Source: Sphingomonas sp. S1-29
GTDB lineage: Bacteria > Pseudomonadota > Alphaproteobacteria > Sphingomonadales > Sphingomonadaceae
DNA length: 64,000 nucleotides
Assembly (NCBI RefSeq): GCF_026167545.1
Contig: NZ_CP110678.1
Span: 1,857,501-1,921,500, forward strand
Direction of reading: 5' to 3'
The position numbers were made by a program, and so were the translations under genes. Below are positions 7,706 to 16,560 of the stretch, piece by piece (the first letter of the stretch is position 1; every line of letters starts with the position of its first letter). The notes below the pieces were generated by a model, which worked only from the letters and a program-made list of their open reading frames with translations, made no database searches and was not told the DNA's origin.

Positions 7706-9166
7706 TCAGATCCGCCGCCGCAACCGTCCCCGCACCCGCCGCGCGCGATCGCGCACCCGGGTCGTCAGCCCGCGTCGCGAAGGTTCGAACGCGGCTTCGG
7801 GATGTTCGGGGTCGAGCGCCTGGGCATTGGCCATCACCCGCTGCCATTCGGCCTTTTCAGGCGGATCGAACGGCACCAGCGAACGCCCGCTGCCGCGCAG
7901 CCGCTCGACCGTCTCGATCAGCGAACCGGTCTTGGCCAGCGTCTGCTCGACCACCTCAGGCTCGACCCCCAGATGCTCGGCCATCAGCCCGGCGCGCAGG
8001 CCCGCGATGGTCGCGATCATCGCGTCGTCGGTCGCTTCGATGACGACGTCGCATTCGCTGTCGAGCCCCATCGAGCGGTTGTTCATATTGGCCGACCCCA
8101 CGCGCAGCACGCGGTCATCGGCGATCATCACCTTGGCATGGACATAGATGTCGGCCTCGCGATGCGTCACCGGGGTATAGATTTGTGCGCGGTGGTGGTT
8201 GGGATGTTCGCGCATCGCGTCGATCAATTCGGCGCGCGCCGCGCCCATCACTTCTTCCTCGAGCCAGCCATCGGCTACCTTGGGATTGACGATCACGAAC
8301 TCGGGTCCGTTTTCCTCGTCGAGCCGCTTGGTAATCGCCTCGGCGATCACCCGCGAGGCGAAATATTGCGTTTCGATATAGGCGTAACGCTCGACCCGCT
8401 CGATCATCGCGACGAACAACGCCTCGATCTCGCGGATTTCCTCGATCTCACCGTTCAGACCGCGCGTGCGGCCGATCGTGACTTCGATATCTTCGAATTG
8501 CGGGCGAAGCGCGTCGGGCCAGGCGTTGCACGCCACCTGCGGCACCGGCAGCGGATCGCCGCCCGCAATCTCCCAGCGGGCGCGAGCCAGATCGCCCAGC
8601 GCCCCCGCCACCGGCCCTTCAAGTGCCATCGATGCGTCGTGCCAGGGCATATACCGCCGCTCGGTGAAAGGCCGCCGCCGCCGCTCGTCATTGTCGAGAT
8701 GCTGGCGCGTGTCCCATCGCGACGCGGTCATGTCGATCCCGCCGCAAAACGCCATGCAATTGTCGATCACGATGATCTTTTGGTGATGGCTTGCGCCGAA
8801 GGGATGCGCGCCGTCGGTCTTGAAGGTGATCTGCTTGTGCTTCATCCACCGCGCCAGCCGCAGCACCGTGGTGCCGCGCCCCAACAGCTTCATCGTCACC
8901 AGGCTCCACGCCAGGATATTGATCTGCAAGCCGGGTCGATTATCGGCCAGCCAGCTCAGAAACGGCCCCAGTTCGGTCGGCGCGCCGTCATCGGGACGGC
9001 TGCGGTCGAGGATGATCCGGCTGTCGAAGTCCCAGCCGACCAGGATGATCTGGTCGGTCGCGCCCATCATCGCCTTGCGCGCATAGGCGTAATAATCGGC
9101 GGCATCGACCACCAGCGCGGCGCGATTGGCATGTTCGGTCCGCCAACCCAGTTCGTTCAGCTTCAA
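7706..9166 (-). CDS. Phospholipase D-like protein (cardiolipin synthase-type fold)
   Basis: A 486-residue PLD-superfamily protein with two HKD motifs: H128-Q-K130-x4-D135 and H343-A-K345-x4-D350, each followed by the typical GxxN/GSANMNNRS sequence. Such proteins transfer or hydrolyse phosphatidyl groups; there are no N-terminal membrane helices as in ClsA, so a cytosolic or peripheral role is likely. The chosen TTG start overlaps the hisZ stop and has GGAGG four bases upstream; extension further upstream would run through hisZ. The C-terminus is very Arg-rich (RDRARRVRGRLRRR), suited to binding acidic lipid. Exact substrate unknown. Confidence 0.85.
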   Translation of the reverse strand: MKLNELGWRTEHANRAALVVDAADYYAYARKAMMGATDQIILVGWDFDSRIILDRSRPDDGAPTELGPFLSWLADNRPGLQINILAWSLVTMKLLGRGTTVLRLARWMKHKQITFKTDGAHPFGASHHQKIIVIDNCMAFCGGIDMTASRWDTRQHLDNDERRRRPFTERRYMPWHDASMALEGPVAGALGDLARARWEIAGGDPLPVPQVACNAWPDALRPQFEDIEVTIGRTRGLNGEIEEIREIEALFVAMIERVERYAYIETQYFASRVIAEAITKRLDEENGPEFVIVNPKVADGWLEEEVMGAARAELIDAMREHPNHHRAQIYTPVTHREADIYVHAKVMIADDRVLRVGSANMNNRSMGLDSECDVVIEATDDAMIATIAGLRAGLMAEHLGVEPEVVEQTLAKTGSLIETVERLRGSGRSLVPFDPPEKAEWQRVMANAQALDPEHPEAAFEPSRRGLTTRVRDRARRVRGRLRRRI

Positions 9167-10245
9167 ATCGCCTCCGGTCCGTTGGCCCCAAGCACATGGG
9201 TACATAATTGCGCCGCCGCACTGTCTTCTGGCGTCAGGGCCGCGACCGTGACCCAGCCCTGCGCGCGCCATGTCGCAGCATCGGCTCCTTCGGGCACGAA
9301 CAGCCGCCGCCGCTCGACCGCGATGCAGCCGGCTTCGAGCACCGGGTCGGCATAGAGCGAAAACCCGACGGCCGCCTCTTCGGTGCCGCCGTCATGCATC
9401 ACGGTATAGGTGCCGCCGCGCCCGATTTCGACCGGGATTCCGGTGGCAAAGATCGAAAAGCCGAGCCAGCTTTGATATTCAAAGCCATGCCGTTCGGTGG
9501 GGTCGAGCGTCAGCGCGACGTTCGCCGGCAACGCCTCGGCAATCGCCGCCAGCCCGTCGAGCCTGGTGGCTAGCGCCGCCCCATGCGCGCTGCCGCGCAG
9601 CTTGGCCAGCGCCTGGTCAAACGGTCCCGCCGCCTCGATCAGCGGCAGATAGGCGGGCGCGATCGCGGCCACGCCGGCGGCGTCCTTGCCGTCGAGCGCG
9701 ATCCGCAGTGGCTCGAGCTGCTCGGGCGGCAGATCGCCCAGCGTCTCGACCAGATCGGGCAAGGTAAAATCGATCGACAGGCCGGTGATGCCCGCAGCGG
9801 TCAGCGCCTCGACCGCGACGCTGACGATCTCACGCGCCGCCGCGACACTGTCGAGCCCGATCAGCTCGCAGCCGATCTGGCGCATCGTCCGCTCAGGCCG
9901 AAGCTGCGAGGCGCGAAGCTTCAGGATCGCGCCGGCATAGGAGAGGCGAACAGGGCGCGGGTGATGCGCCATCCGGGTGGCGGCAATGCGCCCCACCTGT
10001 GCGGTGATGTCGGGCCTGATCGCCAGCGTCGCCTGGCTCACCGGATCGACGAAACGCACCGCATCGCTCGCGCGCGCAGCCTTGAGCCGCGCACCAAGCG
10101 CCGCCTCGAACTCGGCAAGCGGCGGATCGACCTGCTCATAGCCATAGCCATAAGCGGTATCGAGCACCCGCCGCTCGAGCCGCGACGCCGCATCGGCGAC
10201 GGGGGGCAGGCGATCGTGGAAACCTTCGGGAAGCAGACCGGTCAA
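9163..10245 (-). CDS. hisZ: ATP phosphoribosyltransferase regulatory subunit
   Basis: A 360-residue HisRS-like protein lacking aminoacylation function, which activates short-form HisG in the first step of histidine synthesis. It opens with LLPEGFHDRLPP and has the class II synthetase-like motif 2 region RPDITAQVGRIAATR. Length fits HisZ. The start is TTG, with an RBS (GGGGAGAGGG) that lies in a palindromic repeat; the TTG overlaps the stop of the DUF559 gene (TTGA). hisG is not adjacent in the window. The PLD gene follows with overlap. Confidence 0.9.
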   Translation of the reverse strand: MTGLLPEGFHDRLPPVADAASRLERRVLDTAYGYGYEQVDPPLAEFEAALGARLKAARASDAVRFVDPVSQATLAIRPDITAQVGRIAATRMAHHPRPVRLSYAGAILKLRASQLRPERTMRQIGCELIGLDSVAAAREIVSVAVEALTAAGITGLSIDFTLPDLVETLGDLPPEQLEPLRIALDGKDAAGVAAIAPAYLPLIEAAGPFDQALAKLRGSAHGAALATRLDGLAAIAEALPANVALTLDPTERHGFEYQSWLGFSIFATGIPVEIGRGGTYTVMHDGGTEEAAVGFSLYADPVLEAGCIAVERRRLFVPEGADAATWRAQGWVTVAALTPEDSAAAQLCTHVLGANGPEAI

Positions 10246-10631
10246 AAGCCCTCTCCCCCCCGGGGAGAGGGTTGGGAGAGGGGCTGTCCATCAAGCGCCT
10301 CGGCAATTGCCTGAAGCACCCCTGCCAAATTCTTGCCTACCGCGCGATTGTCGAACCGGACCACCCGATACCCCTGTGCCTGCAGAAACGCCGTCCGCTT
10401 CTCGTCGCGACGCGTGTCGGTCGCGTGGCTGTCGCCGTCAACCTCGATCACCAGTTTTTGCGAACGCGCGACGAAATCGGCGATGTAGGGGCCGATGACC
10501 ACCTGCCGGCTGAACTTCACCCCGGCGAAGCGTTTGCCGCGCAGGTAGAGCCAGATTTTTTGTTCGATCGGAGTCTGCTGGGTGCGCATCTGGCGGGCGC
10601 GTTGAAGCAGGACATCGTCAGTTTTGGGCAC
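10242..10631 (-). CDS. DUF559 endonuclease-like protein
   Basis: A 129-residue protein of the DUF559/Vsr-like PD-(D/E)xK family. Recognisable are QTPIEQKIWLYLRGKRFAGVKFSRQ split around IGPYIADF, and the EVDGDSHA active-site strand. Role unknown; relatives are scattered, solitary genes. The GTG start is preceded by GGGAGAGGGAG. The last residues (QPLSQPSPRGGEGF) are encoded by a palindromic repeat, so the original C-terminus has probably been replaced. The stop overlaps hisZ. Flanked on both sides by repeats of the same GC-rich family. Confidence 0.8.
   Translation of the reverse strand: MPKTDDVLLQRARQMRTQQTPIEQKIWLYLRGKRFAGVKFSRQVVIGPYIADFVARSQKLVIEVDGDSHATDTRRDEKRTAFLQAQGYRVVRFDNRAVGKNLAGVLQAIAEALDGQPLSQPSPRGGEGF
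10246..10290. repeat. GC-rich palindromic repeat, family D
   Basis: CCCTCTCCCCCCCGGGGAGAGGG plus GGGAGAGGGGCTG. It codes for the C-terminus of the DUF559 protein on the minus strand and carries the ribosome binding site of hisZ. Related sequence fills 10635-10811. Confidence 0.75.
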
Positions 10632-10634
10632 ATG

Positions 10635-10811
10635 CAGACTCCCTCTCCCTGAGGACCCGCAGGCTATAGAAATCCGGTCGCCGAAACCATCACTCCCTCT
10701 CCGCTCCGGGGAGAGGGCCGGGGAGAGGGGCTGTAACGAAGTGCATCGGCCCTGCCCCTCTCCCGGCTTCGCTGCGCTCGCCTGCCCTCTCCCCGAAGGG
10801 GAGAGGGCCAT
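10635..10811. repeat. Cluster of palindromic repeats, family D
   Basis: Three adjacent dyads: CCCTCTCCCTGAGG.. at the left, CTCCCTCTCCGCTCCGGGGAGAGGG near 10690-10722, and CCCTCTCCCCGAAGGGGAGAGGG near 10787-10809. The latter is preceded by CGGCTTCGCTGCGCTCGCC. It fills the space between the serA stop and the DUF559 start; no other gene is seen here. Confidence 0.75.
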
Positions 10812-10815
10812 GCAC

Positions 10816-12393
10816 CTAAAACCGCAACGCCATTACCGTTCGCACGCCCGGCAGTGCGCGGACGTTCGCAATCAGCTCGGCGGTGACCGGTTCGTCGACC
10901 GACAGCAGCAGCACCGCCTCGCCACCGGCATCGCGGCGGCCGAGGTGGAACGTGCCGATATTCACTCCCGCCTCGCCCAGCGTCGTGCCGATCCGGCCAA
11001 TGAAGCCCGGGGCATCGTCGTTGACGACATACAGCATATGCCCCGCCAGATCTGCCTCGACCTTGATCCCGAACAGCTCGACCAGGCGCGGGGCCTGATC
11101 GCCGAACAGCGTGCCCGCCACCGAACGCTCGCCCGCGTCGGTCTTCACCGATACGCGCAGCAGCGTGTGGTAATCGCCCTCGCGCTCGGTCCGCACCTCG
11201 CGCACTTCCATGCCGCGCTCCTTGGCGAGCACCGGCGCGTTGACCATGTTGACCGTGTCGGTCTGCGTCCGCAGGAAGCCCGCGAGCACTGCCGAGACGA
11301 TCGGCTTCTGGTTCAATTCGGCCGCCGCGCCCTCGCTGTGGATCGAAATCCGCCCGATCGCGCCATGCGTCAGCTGCCCCACCAGCGAGCCCAGCTTTTC
11401 GGCGAGCGCCATATAGGGCTTCAGCCGCGGCGCTTCCTCGGCCGACAGGCTCGGCATGTTGAGCGCATTGGTAACGCCGCCCGATACCAGGAAATCGGCC
11501 ATCTGCTCGGCGACTTGGATCGCGACATTGACCTGCGCTTCGCTGGTCGATGCGCCGAGATGCGGAGTCGACACGAAATTGGGCGTACCGAACAAGGGCG
11601 ATGCCTTGGCCGGCTCCTCGACGAACACGTCGAGCGCCGCGCCGCCGATATGCCCCGAATCGAGCCCTTCCTTCAGCGCCGCCTCGTCGATCAGCCCGCC
11701 GCGCGCGCAGTTGATGATGCGGACGCCCTTCTTGGTCTTGGCGAGATTTTCGGCGCTCAGGATGTTGCGCGTCTGGTCGGTCAGCGGGGTGTGCAGCGTG
11801 ATGAAATCGGCGCGCGCCAGCAATTCGGTGAGCTCGACCTTCTCGACGCCGATCTCGATCGCGCGCTCGGGGCTGAGGAACGGATCGAAGGCGACGACCT
11901 TCATCTTCAGCCCCAGCGCACGATCGGCGACGATCGATCCGATATTGCCCGCGCCGATCAGTCCCAGCGTCTTCGACGTCAGCTCGACGCCCATGAAGCG
12001 GTTCTTCTCCCACTTGCCCGCCTGGGTCGAGGCATCGGCCTCGGGCAATTGGCGCGCGAGCGCGAACATCAGCGCGATCGCGTGTTCGGCGGTGGTGATC
12101 GAATTGCCGAACGGGGTGTTCATCACCACCACGCCCTTGGCGCTGGCGGCGGGAATATCGACATTGTCGACACCGATCCCAGCGCGCCCGACGACCTTGA
12201 GGTTGGTCGCGGCTTCGAGGATTTCCTTGGTCACCTTGGTCGAGCTGCGGATCGCCAGCCCGTCATACTCGCCGATCATCGCGATCAGCTCGGCTGGCGT
12301 CTTGCCGGTGATTTCATCGACCTCGACCCCGCGCTGGCGGAAAATCTCGGCGGCTTTGGGATCCATTTTGTCGGAAATAAGGACTTTGGGCAT
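10816..12393 (-). CDS. serA: D-3-phosphoglycerate dehydrogenase
   Basis: A 525-residue long-form PHGDH, the first enzyme of serine synthesis (3-phosphoglycerate to 3-phosphohydroxypyruvate, NAD). Domains in order: substrate/catalytic halves with FKVVGRAGIGVDN-like sequence (VVGRAGIGVDNVD), Rossmann motif GLIGAGNIGS near 144, catalytic NCARGGLID and HLGAST segments, an intervening allosteric domain, and a C-terminal ACT domain (GFIGRIGTTLGEAGVNI). It lies downstream of serC on the same strand, separated by a ~100-bp repeat. The ACT domain suggests feedback by serine, which is known for some but not all long-form enzymes. Confidence 0.96.
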   Translation of the reverse strand: MPKVLISDKMDPKAAEIFRQRGVEVDEITGKTPAELIAMIGEYDGLAIRSSTKVTKEILEAATNLKVVGRAGIGVDNVDIPAASAKGVVVMNTPFGNSITTAEHAIALMFALARQLPEADASTQAGKWEKNRFMGVELTSKTLGLIGAGNIGSIVADRALGLKMKVVAFDPFLSPERAIEIGVEKVELTELLARADFITLHTPLTDQTRNILSAENLAKTKKGVRIINCARGGLIDEAALKEGLDSGHIGGAALDVFVEEPAKASPLFGTPNFVSTPHLGASTSEAQVNVAIQVAEQMADFLVSGGVTNALNMPSLSAEEAPRLKPYMALAEKLGSLVGQLTHGAIGRISIHSEGAAAELNQKPIVSAVLAGFLRTQTDTVNMVNAPVLAKERGMEVREVRTEREGDYHTLLRVSVKTDAGERSVAGTLFGDQAPRLVELFGIKVEADLAGHMLYVVNDDAPGFIGRIGTTLGEAGVNIGTFHLGRRDAGGEAVLLLSVDEPVTAELIANVRALPGVRTVMALRF

Positions 12394-12407
12394 TTGATTT
12401 CTCCACC

Positions 12408-12510
12408 CGTCATTCCGGCGAAAGCCGGAACCCAGGGTTACAAAGGATGTCGCGTATGGCGCTGGCTCCCGGCTTTCGCCGGGATGACGATTAAGACGCC
12501 GGGATGACGA
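12408..12510. repeat. Palindromic intergenic repeat, family B copy 1
   Basis: Arms CGTCATTCCGGCGAAAGCCGG (left, read in two parts) and CCGGCTTTCGCCGGGATGACG (right) flank a ~45-bp spacer. The right arm ends in a direct duplication of ACGCCGGGATGACGATTAAG-like sequence up to the serC stop. It separates serC and serA. Further copies are at 23955, 32446, 45788, 49686 and 52268. Confidence 0.85.
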
Positions 12511-13668
12511 TTAAGAAGTGCGCGCGGTTGCGTAGGCCCAGTCGAGCCACGGGCCGAGCGCCTCGACATCGGCGGTGTCGACCGTCGCGCCGCACCAGAT
12601 GCGAAGCCCCGCCGGCGCATCGCGATAGCCCGCGATGTCATAGGCCGCATGTTCGGCCTCGAGCAGCGACGCCATCTTCTTGATCAGCGCCTCATCGGCA
12701 CCTTCGACAGTCAAACACACGCTGGTGTTCGACCGAGTCGCCGGATCGACCGCGAGATAGCCCAGCCAATCGCGCGCCTGCACGATCCGGTCGAGCGCCG
12801 CCGCATTCGCCGCCGATCGCCCGATCAGCGCGTTGAGCCCGCCGATCGACTGCCCCCATTCGAGCGCAAAGATATAATCCTCGACCGCCAGCATCGACGG
12901 GGTGTTGATCGTCTCGCCCTTGAACAGGCCCTCGATCAGCTTGCCGCCTTTGGTCATGCGGAAAATCTTGGGCATCGGCCAGGCCGGGCTATAGCTTTCG
13001 AGCCGCTCGACCGCGCGCGGCCCCAGGATCAGCACGCCGTGGCCGCCCTCGCCGCCCATCACCTTCTGCCAAGAGAAGGTGGTCACATCGAGCTTGTCCC
13101 ATGGCATGTCCATCGCGAACACCGCGCTGGTCGCGTCGTTGAAGGTCAGCCCTTCGCGATCGTCGGAAATCCAGTCGCCATTGGGGACGCGCACGCCGCT
13201 GGTGGTGCCGTTCCAGGTGAAGACGACATCATGGTCGTGCGGCACCCGCGTCAGGTCAACGATCTCGCCATAGGGCGCGGTCATCACCTGCGGGTCGATC
13301 TTGAGCTGCTTGACCGCATCGGTCACCCAGCCTTCGCCGAAGCTTTCCCACGCCATCACCGTCACCGGGCGCGCACCGAGCATCGACCACATCGCCATTT
13401 CGATCGCGCCGGTATCCGATGCGGGGACGATCGCGATGCGGTGGGTATCAGGAACCTGGAGCACTTCGCGCGTCAGGTCGATCGCGCGCTGCAACCGCGC
13501 CTTGCCCAGCTTTGAGCGATGCGAGCGGCCGAGCACCAAAGTGTCGAGCTTGTCTGCCGACCAGCCCGGAGGCTTGGCGCAGGGGCCGCTGGAAAAATGG
13601 GGACGCGCCGGCTTGGTGGCGGGTTTGATGGACGCAAATGTGGCGTCGGCAACGTGTAGATCAGTCAT
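12511..13668 (-). CDS. serC: Phosphoserine aminotransferase
   Basis: A 385-residue class V PLP aminotransferase that makes phosphoserine from 3-phosphohydroxypyruvate and glutamate. The PLP lysine is K202 in [28 protein letters not shown] near the N-terminus is typical of the long alphaproteobacterial SerC branch. First gene of the serC-serA pair. Its 5' leader has features of the serC RNA motif, which would regulate it. The ATG follows a GAGGAGAG Shine-Dalgarno sequence held in a hairpin. Confidence 0.96.
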   Translation of the reverse strand: MTDLHVADATFASIKPATKPARPHFSSGPCAKPPGWSADKLDTLVLGRSHRSKLGKARLQRAIDLTREVLQVPDTHRIAIVPASDTGAIEMAMWSMLGARPVTVMAWESFGEGWVTDAVKQLKIDPQVMTAPYGEIVDLTRVPHDHDVVFTWNGTTSGVRVPNGDWISDDREGLTFNDATSAVFAMDMPWDKLDVTTFSWQKVMGGEGGHGVLILGPRAVERLESYSPAWPMPKIFRMTKGGKLIEGLFKGETINTPSMLAVEDYIFALEWGQSIGGLNALIGRSAANAAALDRIVQARDWLGYLAVDPATRSNTSVCLTVEGADEALIKKMASLLEAEHAAYDIAGYRDAPAGLRIWCGATVDTADVEALGPWLDWAYATARTS

Positions 13669-13724
13669 GTCAGTCTCTCCTCACAGAGAGCACGCGCGGC
13701 GTTGGGACCGCGTGGCCCGCCGCT
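13669..13724 (-). promoter_or_regulatory. Candidate serC leader RNA (cis-regulatory)
   Basis: On the minus strand the 5' UTR of serC contains CGGCG / CGCCG arms around GGCCACGCGGTCCCAA, followed by a compact hairpin CTCTC-TGTGAG-GAGAG whose 3' arm is the Shine-Dalgarno region, ending four bases before the ATG. A conserved serC RNA motif is known upstream of serC-serA operons in alphaproteobacteria (Rfam serC family). Position, size and the sequestered SD agree with it. I recognise it from layout, not from a covariance search. Confidence 0.55.
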
Positions 13725-13753
13725 GGCCCTAGAGATGCCGGGCGGGGTGTCAA
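13725..13753 (-). promoter_or_regulatory. Putative serC promoter
   Basis: On the minus strand TTGACA (complement of 13748-13753) is a perfect -35 box. At 16 bases a weak -10 TAGGGC follows. The predicted start of transcription falls at the beginning of the candidate leader RNA. Confidence 0.4.
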
Positions 13754-13832
13754 GCAAAGATAGGGTCGACCGGGACGAAACGAACCCGCGATTCCGGCAG
13801 CGCGCTCGGTGCTCAAAATTGGCGCGCGGTGC

Positions 13833-14306
13833 CTAGATCGTGAACGCGAGCACCAGCCCCCAGGCCGCGGTAGCGAGTCCGACGAGCAGGCCGACACGGA
13901 CCGCGCCGGGCCAGCGGCCGATTTCGATATCCTCGCCGTCATTGCCCGCGGGTAACGGCCCGACGCCGACCGCCGGGTGTTGAACGACGGTCGATTCGGT
14001 AAAGGCGTGCTCGACCTGCGCGTCGCTGAGCGGGGTGTCGAATTCGCAGCCAAAGCCCGAACCCTGGCGGCGAACAACATGCGAAGGGATTGCGCCGACG
14101 CCGGCGATACCGATACGAATCGGCTGCCCGATCTCGAGCGCGAGCGATGTCTCAACGAAACAGCCGCTTACAGAGAGGTTCGTGACCTTCACCGAATGCG
14201 GCGTCCCGCTATGGTCGCGAAGCGTCGATTCATGATCGACGGGGCGGCGCGCGGCGACGCGGCTGCCCTCGTCGGCTTCAAGATACAGCGTGGCGGCGAA
14301 TTGCAT
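13833..14306 (-). CDS. PilZ domain protein with C-terminal membrane helix
   Basis: A 157-residue protein. Residues ~20-95 form a PilZ domain: an RRPVDH arginine motif replaces the usual RxxxR loop, and the second motif is NLSVSGCFVET (consensus D/NxSxxG). PilZ domains bind c-di-GMP and pass the signal to partners. A C-terminal helix (about 138-157, VRVGLLVGLATAAWGLVLAF) would anchor it to the inner membrane. It is a single gene; upstream is a long gene-poor stretch. A cytosolic effector of motility or polysaccharide synthesis is possible, noting the sugar transferase gene 1.4 kb away, but this is inference. Confidence 0.82.
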   Translation of the reverse strand: MQFAATLYLEADEGSRVAARRPVDHESTLRDHSGTPHSVKVTNLSVSGCFVETSLALEIGQPIRIGIAGVGAIPSHVVRRQGSGFGCEFDTPLSDAQVEHAFTESTVVQHPAVGVGPLPAGNDGEDIEIGRWPGAVRVGLLVGLATAAWGLVLAFTI

Positions 14307-14929
14307 GACGTGTCCAATCGAGGTTGACTCCTCAAATCCGCTTTTTCGGTTACTAAACCTTTAGCGAAACAACCCAAATGCGAGTTGCCGTCAGATTGGA
14401 TGTGTTGGAGTCACGGCTTGCGTAGCTTGGCCGCACCCAGCGTTCAAGCGATGCGCGGTGACATGATGGCGACCCGAACCGCGGCAGGATTGAGCAGGAT
14501 GCGGCTTGCACAACCGCGCATTGGCCGAGTGTCGAATCGCTGTCCGCCACTAAAACTACTATATAAGCGACGGTCCGCCGCCAGCTTGAGCGGCTCGACG
14601 GGCAAGTTCGGACGGTCGCGACCCGCATTTTAAAATATCAGTTGCAAGCCGGCAAGTCGAAGGAGTCGGTAGCAGCACGATTACCGATCAGCAGGTCGGC
14701 CAGCTCCTGAAGGCCAGGGCGCAGCCAGCAGCGAAGGAGGCGCCGCTAGCCAGCGCGCTGGCAGATCGCGCGTTTCAAAATTGATAGCGTGCCGGGTGTC
14801 CTCAACTCGCCGGTGATGGCCGACCTTCGACGTTAGCACGCTCAAATCCTCCAGTATGAAGGCGCGATCGTGCCCTCTTGCGAGCTAGGCGGCGGACAAA
14901 TTGTTTGACGCAAGACTTGGTGGTTGATT
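14307..14929. other. Gene-poor stretch, no supported gene
   Basis: About 620 bp between the PilZ gene and the transposase remnant. Base composition is less GC-rich than the surroundings and the short open frames on both strands have no recognisable product. Around 14640-14710 one frame reads LQAGKSKESVAARLPISRS, faintly like the C-terminal helix-turn-helix of serine recombinases; too little for a call. Probably eroded mobile DNA. Confidence 0.5.
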
Positions 14930-15412
14930 CAGGGCTTCCTTTTGGCGCGCCGCATTCGACGCAGAAGGGGGCCCTCGGCACCAGCGATCAGGCGGTCGCG
15001 GGGTGGCTGGACCACTAAGATCCATGCACTCACCGACGTCGTCGGTCGCCCCTATGCGATGATGCTGACACCGGCCAACGTCAGCGACATCAGAGCAGCG
15101 CCCTCCCTTCTCAAACGCGCCGGTCGCATGCGTTACCTGCTCGGCGATAAACCTGTTCTGAGCTTGTCGACGGGGGCTACGATGCCGACAGCCTGCGCCG
15201 TTCGCTTCATGAAGCAGGTACCACCCCGTCATCCCGGACGTCGCATTAGAAGGCGAACCATCCGCTAAGACCAACAGCGGTACCGCGGTCGTCACCTCGT
15301 CGATAACGCCTTTTGTCGTCCGAAGGACTTCCGCCGCGTCGCCACTCGGTACGACAAGCTCGCGGCGAATTTCCTGTCTGCTTTCACACTCGCAACAGCC
15401 GTCGCCTTCTAG
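14930..15412 (+). pseudogene. IS5-family transposase remnant, frameshifted
   Basis: The frame at ~14990-15150 reads RSRGGWTTKIHALTD and MLTPANVSDI, hallmarks of the DDE domain of IS5/IS427-group transposases. After a break it continues as GYDADSLRRSLHEAG (15174-15218), then again in a different frame as YRGRHLVDNAFCRPKDF and RVATRYDKLAANFLSAF, ending at a TAG (15410-15412). The N-terminal third is missing or unrecognisable and there are at least two frameshifts, so it cannot be functional. No terminal inverted repeats could be identified by eye. Confidence 0.8.
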
Positions 15413-15743
15413 CTATGAATGAGTCTGAGCCCTAAAAAACTGCACTCGCGCGGAAGCATTGGCCTGATCACGTTCCGTTTCGTATCCGAGCAAATCCCCG
15501 CTACCCACAGCCGCTTCCGCTTCCCAAAAATCAATACTGAACCAGAGCCCGCCCCGCTGCGAACCCCTTTTTTCCCTGTAATTTACAGCCTGAACCGGGT
15601 CGAGCTTGAATTAATGAACATATGCTTGGGCAGTATGTCCCGGAACGAGACTACCTTTGGTTACACTTGCGGGGTATTTGCGTTGCCCAGCGAATCATGC
15701 CAGAAAACTGCACCTCGCATGTGCAGCAATTCCCGGAGAATAG
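15413..15743. other. Intergenic, no gene seen
   Basis: About 330 bp of lower GC between the transposase remnant and the sugar transferase gene. It probably holds the sugar transferase promoter and leader. Open frames present have no recognisable product. Confidence 0.5.
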
Positions 15744-16430
15744 GTGTTCCATCCTCACGTATCGACCTTCGATGTCGACTACGCCCCCGGGGGCGAGCGC
15801 CGCTCGGCCATGACCATGATGCGTGACCTGGCAATCCGAGCGGCCGATATCACGCTCACATTGATCGGCATCGTGGCAGTCGCGCCGCTGATGCTGATCG
15901 TCGCAATGTTGATCTATGCGCGCGATCCGGGCCCGATCCTGTTCCGCCATCGCCGCATCGGCAAGGGCGGGCGGTCGTTCCACTGTCTCAAATTTCGCTC
16001 GATGGTGGTCGATTCAGACCAGCGCCTCGCCGACCTGTTGGCGTCGGACGCCGATGCCCGCTTCGAATGGGCGGTGAACCACAAGCTCAAGAACGATCCG
16101 CGGATCACCGCGCTCGGGCGTTTCCTTCGCAAGAGCAGCCTGGACGAGCTGCCCCAGCTGTTCAACGTGCTGCGCGGCGACATGAGCCTGGTCGGCCCGC
16201 GTCCGATCGTCGAGGCTGAGGTTCGCCATTACGGTCGCTACTTCACCGAATACCAATCGACCCGCCCGGGGATCACCGGCCTGTGGCAGGTCAGCGGGCG
16301 CAGCGACGTGAGCTATCGCCGCCGCGTGGCAATGGATGTGATGTATGCGCGGCGGCGCTCGCTGGGGATGAACGCGTACATCGTCGGGCGCACGATCCCC
16401 GCCGTGCTCGCGGCGCGCGGCAGCTTCTGA
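15744..16430 (+). CDS. Polyprenyl-phosphate sugar-1-phosphate transferase (ExoY/WbaP C-terminal type)
   Basis: A 228-residue bacterial sugar transferase that would move a hexose-1-phosphate from a UDP-sugar to undecaprenyl phosphate, the first step of exopolysaccharide or O-antigen synthesis. One membrane segment (~33-57) is followed by the family motifs DPGPILFRHRRIGKGG, LKFRSM and DELPQLFNVLRGDMSLVGPR. It lacks the multi-helix N-terminus of WbaP, like ExoY. The GTG start has GGAGAATAG just upstream; an internal ATG at 15810 is an alternative. It stands alone, with no other polysaccharide genes nearby, just after an IS remnant. Confidence 0.88.
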   Translation: MFHPHVSTFDVDYAPGGERRSAMTMMRDLAIRAADITLTLIGIVAVAPLMLIVAMLIYARDPGPILFRHRRIGKGGRSFHCLKFRSMVVDSDQRLADLLASDADARFEWAVNHKLKNDPRITALGRFLRKSSLDELPQLFNVLRGDMSLVGPRPIVEAEVRHYGRYFTEYQSTRPGITGLWQVSGRSDVSYRRRVAMDVMYARRRSLGMNAYIVGRTIPAVLAARGSF

Positions 16431-16560
16431 AGCAGAGTTGCTAGCACCCGACGGCGGGGGCGATGCGTTCCGGAGATAGACCGGGCTGAGCGCGAAATTG
16501 CCCCCGCACCGCGCCTATGCTTTGATGCGCCGATCGAAGGATCGGGAGGCAAAGCAACCG

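Noticed and set aside
14353..14633. Overlapping short frames on both strands in the gene-poor patch
   Set aside because: No recognisable product, no RBS, composition unlike genuine genes here.
15419..15826. 135-codon plus-strand frame before the sugar transferase
   Set aside because: Overlaps the sugar transferase start in another frame and has no recognisable domain; likely leader sequence.
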